A stretch of 64,000 nt of DNA from CAYSYY01 sp964576115 [NCBI: uncultured Gemmatimonadota bacterium] (GTDB lineage: Bacteria > Blakebacterota > Blakebacteria > Blakebacterales). Positions 46,059 to 54,176 of the stretch are shown here, piece by piece. Made by a program: the position numbers and the translations under genes. The DNA lies in contig CAZNUA010000009.1 of assembly GCA_964576115.1 (NCBI GenBank), positions 3,319 to 67,318 on the forward strand, read 5' to 3'. The stretch's first letter is position 1. The number at the start of each line of letters is the position of its first letter. The notes under the pieces are model-generated. The model was not told the origin of the DNA. It made no database searches and was given only the letters and a program-made list of their open reading frames with translations.

Positions 46059-46808
46059 ATGAGCACAAACCCCTGCACGGGAGCCGAAGCGATCCTCTTC
46101 GATGTGCTCCACACCCTGGTGGATGACGACGGCTTTCCCCGCTATCAGCTCCGCGAGATGCTGGCCGCCGAGGGCCACGAGGCCGACCTGCCCCTGTTCG
46201 AGGAGGTCTACCGCGAACTCACCACCCGCGAGTACGACTGGGAAACGGCGGCCCGCGAAGAGCCTTTCCGCTCGATCCACGACCGCCATCGCAGCCGGCT
46301 CACGACGCTCTACCGTCACTACGGTCTCGATCGCGACCGCGATCTGGAAAGCGACATCGCCCGGCTGTGGGAACGGATAGGGGAATCCTCGCTCTATCCC
46401 GAGGCCGCGGACGTGCTCCGGGCTCTGGCCGCACGAGGCTACCGGCTGGCCCTGGTCAGCAACGCCGACGAGGACGATCCGGTCCTCGGCGCTCTCGGTC
46501 GGGCCGGGCTCGAAGTCCAGTTCGCAGCTGTGGTGACCAGCCAGGGGGCCGGGGCCTACAAACCCGCCCCGGCTGTCTTCGAACAAGCTCTGGGAACTCT
46601 CGGTATCGAGCCCGCCCGGGCGGTCATGGTGGGAGACAGCCCGGCCTCGGATATGCTCGGTGCGCACCGGGTCGGGATCCCGACGGTCTGGGTCAACCGG
46701 AAGGGCCGTCCCTACCCCCCCGGGTACCCCGAGCCGGGAGTCGAAGTCGCCGACCTGCGGGGACTGCTCGATATTCTGCCCGGTCCGCCGGGAACCGGGG
46801 GCGGTTGA
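46059..46808 (+). CDS. HAD-superfamily hydrolase with altered motif I
   Basis: 249 residues. Motif I is FDVLHTL at 14-20, where the nucleophile Asp15 is kept but the second Asp of DxD is Leu17; phosphatases of the family need it as general acid, whereas haloacid dehalogenases also lack it. Motif II is LVSNADED, the Lys of motif III is in GAYKPAPAVF, and motif IV is VGDSPASD. The cap insert lies between motifs I and II. It could be a dehalogenase-like or otherwise modified hydrolase. The ATG at 46059 was chosen; an upstream in-frame GTG at 45972 would add 29 Arg/Gly-rich residues across the tandem repeat. Confidence 0.78.
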   Translation: MSTNPCTGAEAILFDVLHTLVDDDGFPRYQLREMLAAEGHEADLPLFEEVYRELTTREYDWETAAREEPFRSIHDRHRSRLTTLYRHYGLDRDRDLESDIARLWERIGESSLYPEAADVLRALAARGYRLALVSNADEDDPVLGALGRAGLEVQFAAVVTSQGAGAYKPAPAVFEQALGTLGIEPARAVMVGDSPASDMLGAHRVGIPTVWVNRKGRPYPPGYPEPGVEVADLRGLLDILPGPPGTGGG

Positions 46809-46847
46809 GGGTACGATACCCGGCATCATTTTCGGAGGAGGCGAGGA

Positions 46848-47459
46848 ATGCGTTTCGTCGGCACGCTGATCATGGGATTCGTTCTGGTGCTCATCATCGC
46901 TGCGGTCGGATTCCTCTTCGTCGGCGGCACCGAGCAGGCGGTGATCGAGACCGAACCGGGCCGGATCGTGATCACCTTCTTCGGCCGCGAGGCTCCCGGG
47001 CATGTGAAGAATTTCAAGAAGCTCAGCCGGGACGGATTCTACGACGGGACGGCCTTTTTCCGGGCCGTGCCCGGTTTCGTGGTCCAGGGAGGCGATCCGC
47101 GGACCCGGGACGACAATCCCTACAACGACGGCACCGGCGGGCCGGGGTACACGCTCGAACCCGAGTTCAACGAGATTCCTCACCAGCGGGGTATCGTCTC
47201 GATGGCCCGGGGGGAACGGCTCGATACCGCCGGCAGCCAGTTCTTCATCTGTCTGGACCGTCTGCCCGCGCTGGATCGGCAGTACACCGTCTTCGGTCAG
47301 GTCGTCGAGGGTATCGAAGTCTGCGACGCCATCGCCGCCCGGCCCCACTACAGCGACGATCCCATGCTCTACGAGCACCTGCGCGAACCGGTCGTGGTCC
47401 GGTCGGTCACGATTCAGACGGTGTACCGCCTGCCCCTGATCGGGGAGTTCACGCTGTAG
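46848..47459 (+). CDS. Membrane-anchored cyclophilin peptidyl-prolyl isomerase
   Basis: 203 residues. Residues 4-26 form a membrane helix, then a cyclophilin domain of about 165 residues with FFRAVPGFVVQGGDP (the catalytic Arg), GSQFFICLDRLPALD and YTVFGQVVEG. It would accelerate proline isomerisation in exported proteins on the outer face of the membrane. The start at 46848 has GGAGGAG upstream (46833-46841 region). It lies 39 bases after the HAD gene and its end is followed by a hairpin region shared with the opposite-strand gene cluster. Confidence 0.92.
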   Translation: MRFVGTLIMGFVLVLIIAAVGFLFVGGTEQAVIETEPGRIVITFFGREAPGHVKNFKKLSRDGFYDGTAFFRAVPGFVVQGGDPRTRDDNPYNDGTGGPGYTLEPEFNEIPHQRGIVSMARGERLDTAGSQFFICLDRLPALDRQYTVFGQVVEGIEVCDAIAARPHYSDDPMLYEHLREPVVVRSVTIQTVYRLPLIGEFTL

Positions 47460-47531
47460 AGAACGTCCCCGGGGGGCCGGAACATCGGCGGGGGAACAAA
47501 CATCGGCGGGATTTTCTCGCGGTGAAAGAAA

Positions 47532-47556
47532 CCCCCCGGGCTGCGAGCCCGGGGGG
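47532..47556 (-). terminator. Rho-independent terminator of the sigma/anti-sigma cluster
   Basis: An 11-base stem (CCCCCCGGGCT at 47532-47542 with AGCCCGGGGGG at 47546-47556) with a three-base loop. On the minus strand it is followed by TTTCTTTC, and it lies about 100 bases after the stop of the gene ending at 47658. The rest of 47460-47657 holds nothing I recognise. Confidence 0.65.
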
Positions 47557-47657
47557 CGGGGGGTGGCGGTGAGGGTGGCTTCTCACCGCCGGTCGGAAGG
47601 TTTCTGGAGTTGCGGCCGGATCCGGGCGGGCGGAACGATCGCCCGCGGGCAGGACCG

Positions 47658-49175
47658 CTACTCCGGCTTTTTATTGGTCACCAGCCGGTTGTAGAGCCAC
47701 TCGGGGGCGTCGGCCTGCCCGGCGGCCTGGCGCACGTCGCTGATGCGGGCCTGGACCAGGAAACGGCTCACCCCCGACTGCAGCAGGGCCGCACCCGAAC
47801 CCACGTCGTAGTTGATCCCGACCCATTCGTCGTCGTCCAGTTCGGTCAGGGTGGTGCCGTAGGTGGCCAGGATCTCGGCGGTCTTGTGCATCAGGGCCTC
47901 GAGGTGCTCTTCGAGCCGGGCCCGCGAGGCCTCCGGATCGTCCAGAACGGTGCGCAGGGGGCGAGCGGTCCGCCGCTCCGAGGTCGGAAGGTCGGGCTCC
48001 GGTACGGCAACGTCGGTCTCCATCATGACCACACTGCTCATCCGGGCACTGCGGTTGAAGATCACTCCGTAACCGGGCAGATAGCGGGCGCGCGAGCCGC
48101 CGCCGTACACGCTCCAGGAACTGCCCCCCCCGATGACATAGGTCTGGGCCAGCATGTCATAGGCTTCGGCCGCTTCTCCCTCGCGCCGGGAAGTAAACCC
48201 CCGGAAGGACTCGGCGATGATCTCATTCATGATCTGGACCTGGGTCCGCAGCGCCTCGCTCATGTCGTTGGTGCCGCGCGAGACCTGCACCGCCTGCCGG
48301 GCCCGCTCGATCTCGCCGGGGCCGCCCAGCCGGTCGCGCTCGACGGTCAGGGTGAGGTTGTGCTCCTCGTCATCGCCCTGTTCGAAGAGGATGGTGATGA
48401 CCTCGTCGTCGGCGGCCTGGTGCAGGGTGTGGCCGTAGGTGGCCAGGGCGGTTACCAGGGCGTCGAGGATGCGATTCTCGTACTCCCTGCGCCACTGAGC
48501 GAACAGTTCGCTGAGGTGCTCGGACCGCTGCCGGCGTTCCTGCAGAGTCGCCTCGACCCGCTGTTCGGTTTCTTCGTCGGGCACGGTCTCGGTCCGCCCG
48601 CTCCGGCCGGCGGCGGCCCGGCTATCCTGCCGTCGGGCGATCAGGTCCTCGAGCTGGCGGTTCTGCTCCTGAAGCTGCAGCACCAGGTTGCCGCCGTCGG
48701 ATACCAGACCGATACCGCCCGAGCGCAGCGACCAGCGGATGGTGAAGAGGTACCCGTAGCCGTTCATGTAGAAACCCGACACACTGCTCGGGCCCGAACC
48801 GGGATACCGGAAGTAGTTCACGGGGACATCTCTTTCCAGAACACGGCCCTCGCGCAGGAAGTAGGCGGAAAAGGTGTTCGCTCCTTCGGTATCCACCAGC
48901 TCCTCGGGCACATCGGGGGCTTCGACCGCCGACAGGGTGGTCGAGAGAATCCGGTTCATGATCCGGATCTCGGGTGATTCCTGCGGGCCCTCGCTCACCC
49001 CGATCTGGGGGTAGTAGGCACCGGCAAGCTGGTCGTACATAACCAGGTTGGAGCCGACGGCAACGTACGTTTCGTCGGGGGTGGTAACCTCGGCGACCTG
49101 GGCTCGGGCCCCAACCGCGCCGAGCAACAGAGCGGTGCCCAGACCGATCAACAGGGGGCTGGAGTACCGTTTCAT
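47658..49175 (-). CDS. Exported protein of two related halves, unknown function
   Basis: 505 residues with a signal peptide (1-25, ending GARA-Q). I do not recognise the family. The sequence is an internal duplication. The first half has IMNRIL (72-77), GYGYLFTIR (139-147), LATYGHTLHQAADDE (244-258) and LTVER (276-280). The second has IMNEII (315-320), GYGVIFNR (368-375), LATYGTTLTELDDDE (436-450) and LVQAR (473-477). A charged coiled segment (about 164-240) joins them. Start at 49175 because AAGGAA lies nine bases before it; upstream in-frame starts at 49181 and 49184 are too close to the Shine-Dalgarno. It ends the ECF operon and is probably controlled by it or acts on it. Confidence 0.78.
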   Translation of the reverse strand: MKRYSSPLLIGLGTALLLGAVGARAQVAEVTTPDETYVAVGSNLVMYDQLAGAYYPQIGVSEGPQESPEIRIMNRILSTTLSAVEAPDVPEELVDTEGANTFSAYFLREGRVLERDVPVNYFRYPGSGPSSVSGFYMNGYGYLFTIRWSLRSGGIGLVSDGGNLVLQLQEQNRQLEDLIARRQDSRAAAGRSGRTETVPDEETEQRVEATLQERRQRSEHLSELFAQWRREYENRILDALVTALATYGHTLHQAADDEVITILFEQGDDEEHNLTLTVERDRLGGPGEIERARQAVQVSRGTNDMSEALRTQVQIMNEIIAESFRGFTSRREGEAAEAYDMLAQTYVIGGGSSWSVYGGGSRARYLPGYGVIFNRSARMSSVVMMETDVAVPEPDLPTSERRTARPLRTVLDDPEASRARLEEHLEALMHKTAEILATYGTTLTELDDDEWVGINYDVGSGAALLQSGVSRFLVQARISDVRQAAGQADAPEWLYNRLVTNKKPE

Positions 49176-49180
49176 GATCA

Positions 49181-49966
49181 TCACTTCCTTTCCTGGAGTC
49201 CGCCCGGCTGGAGCAGAGCAGCCAGGATGGCGTTGGTCTTCTGAAGTTCGCTTCCCGTGATGTCGTAGAGGTCCTGGTAGGCCAGGGTGAGGTTGGCCAG
49301 GCCGTTGCGCAGGGAGGTGAAATCGGTTGCAAAGGCGTTGTCCACGGCGGTCAGAAGCGACTCGGTCAGGCGGGCGTCCCGCCCGTCGAGTTCCTCCTGC
49401 AGGGTGGCCAGCAGAAGCTGGCGGTCACGGGCCCGGGTGTTCTGTACCAGGTCGGTCATGTATCCGGCCATTTCCTGCATGGCCAGGGTGAACTCCTCGC
49501 GGCTCACCGGGACGATCTCCTCCCCGGCGTTTGCCTCGGTCTGAGCCATTTGGGTCGCTTCGCTGACGGATCGCGGACCGAAGCCCACCTGCAGGACACC
49601 TTCGGGGGTGACCTGGAAGCGGACGGTCGCGGCCGCGATCACGATGACGATCACCCCGGCCGCCATCGCCAGGGCCGGGCGCAGCAGGGCGCCGGCGCCC
49701 CGGGAACCGAATTCGCTCAGGCGGCGCCACAGGCGGGCCGCCCCGCGATCGGTGTCGGTTTCGGCGACGTAGACGATCCGGGGGGCGTTGGTCACGTTCG
49801 GCCAGGCGGCCAGCATGTCGCGGGTGCCGAGGAGTTCCTCGTACGCCTGGCGGCATTCGGCACACTCGGCCAGGTGGGCCCGGGCCGCGGCCAGTTCGGT
49901 CGGATCTCCATCCTCGTAGAGGAGAGAGATCAACATTTCTTCCCGGTTCTCACAGGTGGCGTTCAT
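49181..49966 (-). CDS. Zinc-binding anti-sigma factor
   Basis: 261 residues. The N-terminal zinc motif HLAECAEC (His31, Cys35, Cys38, with Cys5 before them) is the ZAS anti-sigma signature. A membrane helix spans about 95-115. The extracytoplasmic part (about 116-261) includes a helical stretch of about 110 residues. It should hold the sigma factor inactive at the membrane. The start overlaps the sigma stop by four bases (ATGA), and the exported protein gene follows after about six bases, so three products are made from one message. Confidence 0.9.
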   Translation of the reverse strand: MNATCENREEMLISLLYEDGDPTELAAARAHLAECAECRQAYEELLGTRDMLAAWPNVTNAPRIVYVAETDTDRGAARLWRRLSEFGSRGAGALLRPALAMAAGVIVIVIAAATVRFQVTPEGVLQVGFGPRSVSEATQMAQTEANAGEEIVPVSREEFTLAMQEMAGYMTDLVQNTRARDRQLLLATLQEELDGRDARLTESLLTAVDNAFATDFTSLRNGLANLTLAYQDLYDITGSELQKTNAILAALLQPGGLQERK

Positions 49967-50658
49967 GACATTCCTCCGCTGCCCGGCATACCGAACAGGC
50001 CGGTTCGCTCCAGGCTCTCCCGCATCGACCGCAGGGCGTGGTAGAGGCGGGACTTGACCGTCCCCTCGGGGACATCGAGAACGTCGGCGATCTCGCGGAA
50101 GGTGAGTTCCTGGTATTCCTTGAGCAGGATCACGATCCGCTGTTCCTCGGGCAGAGCGCTGAGCAGCCGGCGGACGGTTTCTTCTCGCTCGGCCGTCAGG
50201 AGCTCGGCATCGGTGCGGGCCCCGTTATCGGCGACCCGGTCCTGGACGTACACCGTCTCCCCCGCGGCGTTGGCGTACGCATCCTGCAGGGACACCATCG
50301 GCAGTCGTTTGCGCTTCAGGTGATCCTTGCAGAGGTTGACGGCGATTCGGTACAGCCAGGTACTGAAACTGCCCTGGTGCGTGTACCGGGCGATCGATTT
50401 CAAGACCCGCATGAAGGTGTCCTGGACCAGATCTTCGGCCAGGGTCGCGTCCCCCACGTACTTGTAAATGAAGTTGTACAGGGGCTTCTCCCACCTCCAG
50501 ACGAGCAGGTTGAAGGCGGCGGCATCCCCCTCGCGGCAGGCCGCGATCATGCGGGCTTCTTCCGCCGAGCCGCCTTCGATCCGGTGCACGCTCAACGCTT
50601 CAGTGGCTGCGCCCATGTTCTCGCTCGTGCTCGGGGTTTGGTTGCTTTCTCTCTTCAT
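49963..50658 (-). CDS. ECF-type RNA polymerase sigma factor
   Basis: 231 residues from the ATG at 50658 (an in-frame TTG lies three codons earlier). Region 2 is present (LAEDLVQDTFMRVLKSIARY, then FSTWLYRIAVNLCKDHLKRKR) and region 4 (LPEEQRIVILLKEYQELTFREIADVLDVPEGTVKSRLYHA), so this is a sigma-E-like ECF factor. The N-terminal 40 residues are an extension. It is followed by its zinc anti-sigma factor, and the module probably senses envelope stress. The divergent gap to the next gene (50659-50864) contains a GGTGCA/TGCACC inverted repeat at 50780-50796 but no strong promoter for the sigma gene. Confidence 0.93.
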   Translation of the reverse strand: MKRESNQTPSTSENMGAATEALSVHRIEGGSAEEARMIAACREGDAAAFNLLVWRWEKPLYNFIYKYVGDATLAEDLVQDTFMRVLKSIARYTHQGSFSTWLYRIAVNLCKDHLKRKRLPMVSLQDAYANAAGETVYVQDRVADNGARTDAELLTAEREETVRRLLSALPEEQRIVILLKEYQELTFREIADVLDVPEGTVKSRLYHALRSMRESLERTGLFGMPGSGGMS

Positions 50659-50864
50659 TGCTCTCAAACGATTTCGGCCCGTGATAGTTGAGGAAAAATG
50701 GCGGTCTTCATTCTCGGCTTACCGGCGGGCAAAGAAAAGCCCGATCGGAGATCGGAGTAGGGTGGCAGAACGCCGAACGGGTGCATACCTTGCACCGCAG
50801 AGGTATCTGCCGGCCGTGCCCATCATCACAGATTCCCCACGGGATCTGAACCAGGAGCCGTGAT

Positions 50865-52190
50865 ATGCCCGAAGTGTCCCCGGCCGACGTCCACGCCGTC
50901 TTAGCCAAACACATGCTGGTGGATGGGTACCCGCTGGTTCTCGATCTGGAGCACAGCACGCCCTTCGTCATCCGTGACGCCCGAAACGGCACAGAGTATC
51001 TGGATTTCTTCACCTATTTCGCCTCTTCCCCCTTCGGGACCAACCATCCCGACCTCACCGCGCCCGAATTCGTGGAAAGAATCGGCCGGGTGGCGGTCAA
51101 CAAACCCAGCAACTCCGATCTGTATACGGTCGAGATGGCCGGGCTGGTCGATATCATGTCGCGGGTGTGCATTCCCGACTACCTGCCCCACCTCTTTTTC
51201 GTTTCCGGCGGAGCCCTGGCGGTCGAGAACGCCCTGAAGGTGGCCTTCGACTGGAAAGTGCGCCGCAACCTGGCGGCGGGTACAGCCGGTGACGAGACAA
51301 ATCCCAAGGGCAGCCGGGTGCTTCATTTCACCCACGCCTTTCACGGCCGCACGGGTTACACCATGAGCCTCACCAACACCGCCGATCCGCGTAAATACAT
51401 GTACTTCCCCCGTTTCGACTGGCCCCGGGTCGAACCGCCGATCCTGCACTTCCCCGTCGACGACGGTCTGGCCGAGATCAACGACACCTCCGCACTCGAG
51501 GCGGTCGAAGCCGCGCTGGCCGCCGACCCCGATGACGTGGCCGCCCTGATCATCGAGCCGATCCAGGCCGAGGGCGGGGACAACCACTTCACGGCGCGCT
51601 TCCTGCAGGGACTGCGCGAACTCTGCGACGCCTACGACGTCATCTACGTCATGGACGAGGTGCAGACCGGCATGGGTCTGACCGGCCGCATGTGGTGCCA
51701 CCAGCATTTCGCCGACGCCCGTCCCGACATCATCGCTTTCGGCAAGAAAGCGCAGGTGTGCGGGATCATGGCCGGGCCGCGGATCGACGAGGTCGCCGGC
51801 AACTGTTTCGAGGAGTCGAGCCGCATCAATTCCACCTGGGGCGGCAATCTGGTCGACATGGTGCGCTTTGCGCGCATCCTCGAGATCATCGAACGCGACT
51901 CCCTGGTCGAGAATGCCCGCACCGCGGGTGACTACCTGCTCGAACGGCTGCGTGAACTCGACGAGGAATTCGATCAGGTCTCCAACGTGCGCGGCCTCGG
52001 GCTGATGTGCGCTTTCAGCCTGCCCGACGCCGGAGTGCGCGACGCCGTCTTGCAGGGCGCCATGGCCGAAGGTATGCTCATCCTCGGCTGCGGAGAGAAC
52101 TCGGTGCGATTCCGCCCGCCGCTGCAGACCACCCCCGAGCACGTCGATGCGGGTATCGACGTTCTCAGGAGGGTCCTCGCCGCGCTCTGA
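50865..52190 (+). CDS. lat: L-lysine 6-transaminase
   Basis: 441 residues, class-III PLP aminotransferase. The lysine 6-transaminase pattern is strong: FFTYFASSPFGTNHP (48-62), SNSDLYTVEMA, HAFHGRTGYTMSLTNT (158-173), and FGKKAQVCGIMAG with the PLP lysine at 294 or 295. The enzyme moves the epsilon-amino group of lysine to 2-oxoglutarate, giving 2-aminoadipate semialdehyde. The aldehyde dehydrogenase at 54177 could oxidise that product, although two other genes lie between. The start has CAGGAG at 50852-50857. It is divergent from the ECF operon. Confidence 0.92.
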   Translation: MPEVSPADVHAVLAKHMLVDGYPLVLDLEHSTPFVIRDARNGTEYLDFFTYFASSPFGTNHPDLTAPEFVERIGRVAVNKPSNSDLYTVEMAGLVDIMSRVCIPDYLPHLFFVSGGALAVENALKVAFDWKVRRNLAAGTAGDETNPKGSRVLHFTHAFHGRTGYTMSLTNTADPRKYMYFPRFDWPRVEPPILHFPVDDGLAEINDTSALEAVEAALAADPDDVAALIIEPIQAEGGDNHFTARFLQGLRELCDAYDVIYVMDEVQTGMGLTGRMWCHQHFADARPDIIAFGKKAQVCGIMAGPRIDEVAGNCFEESSRINSTWGGNLVDMVRFARILEIIERDSLVENARTAGDYLLERLRELDEEFDQVSNVRGLGLMCAFSLPDAGVRDAVLQGAMAEGMLILGCGENSVRFRPPLQTTPEHVDAGIDVLRRVLAAL

Positions 52191-52210
52191 GTCCCCCCGG
52201 GGAGAACCCG

Positions 52211-53257
52211 ATGAAGAGGCGTTTCTGGAGACAGGAGACCGACGCCGATATCACGGCCCTGCGTCTGGAGCATTTCTCGGCCGTGCTCGAGACCCTGCTC
52301 GTCTTCGCGGTCTTCTACCTCATCCAGCAGCTCCTGGCGACCCAGGACTTTTTCGAGCGGACTCTGGCCATGCCGGGCACCGTCGGCCATCTCTCGACCC
52401 ATCTGGGCTGGATCGTGGCGACGGTGCTGGGGCTCTTCGCTCTGCCCCTGTTCCTGCGGTGGTTCGTCGGTTCCTGGACTCTGCCCGATTTCGGTTTCCG
52501 GACCCGACCGGGGCGGCGCGACGTGGCCCTGGCCGCCTATCTCGGCTGCCTGCTCGGATTCTGGTTCGCGATCGGTTTCGCCCTCAGGCCCGAGGCCGTC
52601 ACCGGCGCCCGGGCCTTACTGACCGTCCGCGATCCCGCGGATGCCGTGGTCTACATCCTGTACGTCGCGCCCTTCGTAGCCGCTCTGCGGGGCGAGTTCT
52701 TCTACCGCGGCTACGTGCAGAACCTGCTCATGCGTGAGTACGGTATTTCGTGGGGAACCCTGCTGGGGTTGATCTTCTTCTGTTTCAGCTTCTTCTGGAT
52801 CGGCTGGACCCACGTGGCCGCTCTGCTCCTGCCGACCGGTTTCGGGGCGGCCATTCTCTTCAACCGCCGCCGGAGCGTGTGGGGTCCCTTCATCTACCAC
52901 GCCCTGGTGTTCGTGCTCGGTTTTGCAGCTTTCGCCCTGCTCGAACTGACCCGCTCCGGATACACGCTCTTCACCGCCGGACTGGGGCTTGCGGTGGTGC
53001 TCTGGACCATGCGGATGATCGTTCCGCTCCAGGTGCTCTGGCGCGACATCAAGCGTTTTTTCAACGGGCTGCGTTCGAACTGGATCCGCAACGGAATCAT
53101 CGCCGTTTCCTATGCCGGAGCGGTTCTGCTGCTCTGGCGCACGGCGCACACCAACTTGCAGGCGCATACGGTCTTCACCGTTATCCTGGCGGCCGTCTGC
53201 CTGATCTACAAACTGAGTCAGCGCTACTTCGAGCTCAGACGCGTGCTCGAATACTGA
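52211..53257 (+). CDS. CPBP-like intramembrane protein
   Basis: 348 residues with about eight membrane helices. ALRGEFFYRGYVQNLLMREYG (about 156-176) resembles motif 1 (EExxxR) of CPBP/CAAX intramembrane proteases, but the first Glu is Gly. FWIGWTHVA and FIYHALVF contain the His residues of motifs 2 and 4, also with changes. It may therefore be an inactive or specialised relative. It starts 20 bases after the lysine transaminase stop with GGGGAG in front. The C-terminal 80 residues are an extra membrane-associated region. Confidence 0.72.
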   Translation: MKRRFWRQETDADITALRLEHFSAVLETLLVFAVFYLIQQLLATQDFFERTLAMPGTVGHLSTHLGWIVATVLGLFALPLFLRWFVGSWTLPDFGFRTRPGRRDVALAAYLGCLLGFWFAIGFALRPEAVTGARALLTVRDPADAVVYILYVAPFVAALRGEFFYRGYVQNLLMREYGISWGTLLGLIFFCFSFFWIGWTHVAALLLPTGFGAAILFNRRRSVWGPFIYHALVFVLGFAAFALLELTRSGYTLFTAGLGLAVVLWTMRMIVPLQVLWRDIKRFFNGLRSNWIRNGIIAVSYAGAVLLLWRTAHTNLQAHTVFTVILAAVCLIYKLSQRYFELRRVLEY

Positions 53258-53377
53258 TCGATCGTTCCCCCTGACGCCCCCCGGCTGTGCCCCCCGAACC
53301 CCCGTACTGCGTCCCGCGCCTTCGAGTTCTCGGGCGCAGATACCCGCCCCCGCCGACCGCTCCCCGTGGAGGTATCC

Positions 53378-54076
53378 ATGTCCGATCCGGTCGTGCACAC
53401 TCCTCTGAGCCAATGGCCCACGGGCGAGGGGCCGCGCGAGCGCCTGCTCGCGCACGGTCCCGCCTCGCTCTCGACCGCCCAGCTTCTGGCGGTGCTGCTG
53501 CGTACCGGCGGCCGGCGGGGTCAGACCGCTCTGGAACTCGCTCGCCGGGTCATCGCCCATTTCGGCGGCCTGGCCGAGCTGGCCCATGCAGGTCCCGAGG
53601 AGCTGCAGGCGATCCCCGGCGTCGGTCCCGCCGGAGCGGCCGCCGTCGCCGCCGCCCTGGAACTTGCCCGCCGCGCCGATCCCGCCGACCGCCGCCGCCG
53701 GCCGGTCTTCGCCTCGGCCGCCGAGGCCGCGCACTGGCTCATGCCGCGCCTGGCCCATCTGCGCAAGGAGCACTTCGTGGCTCTGCTCCTGGACGGCAAG
53801 AACCGGCTCATCCGGCAGGTGCGTATCTCCGAGGGCAGTCTCTCCTCCTCGATCGTGCATCCCCGCGAAGCCTTTCTGCCGGCGGTGCGGGCTTCGGCTG
53901 CAGCGGTGATCTTCGCGCACAACCATCCCTCGGGAGATCCCGGCCCGAGCCGGGAGGATCTGAGCGTTACCGAGCAGCTCCGTCAGGCCGGAGGCATCCT
54001 CGGCATCGCCGTGCTGGATCATATCATTATCGGCGCCGGCGAGTTCTACAGCCTGGCTCAGAACGGACGGCTCTGA
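53378..54076 (+). CDS. radC: RadC-family JAMM-domain protein
   Basis: 232 residues. Helix-hairpin-helix-like N-terminus (LQAIPGVGPAGAAAVAAALELA), then a JAMM domain with HNHPSGDPGPSREDL holding the zinc His pair and the Ser/Asp that follow. RadC function remains unclear; the fold is a metalloprotease-like deubiquitinase relation. The start at 53378 has TGGAGG at 53367-53372; an in-frame GTG upstream lies within that Shine-Dalgarno. The window also has a JAMM domain fused to a helicase at 27695, but that is a different gene. Confidence 0.93.
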   Translation: MSDPVVHTPLSQWPTGEGPRERLLAHGPASLSTAQLLAVLLRTGGRRGQTALELARRVIAHFGGLAELAHAGPEELQAIPGVGPAGAAAVAAALELARRADPADRRRRPVFASAAEAAHWLMPRLAHLRKEHFVALLLDGKNRLIRQVRISEGSLSSSIVHPREAFLPAVRASAAAVIFAHNHPSGDPGPSREDLSVTEQLRQAGGILGIAVLDHIIIGAGEFYSLAQNGRL

Positions 54077-54176
54077 AACCGCGGGTAAGGGGGTTGATGC
54101 GGGCCGGTGAAAGGAGCATCTTTCCGGAGCCGGAACTCTGCCGGGACCACCAGCACAGAAGAGGAGCTGACTCATC

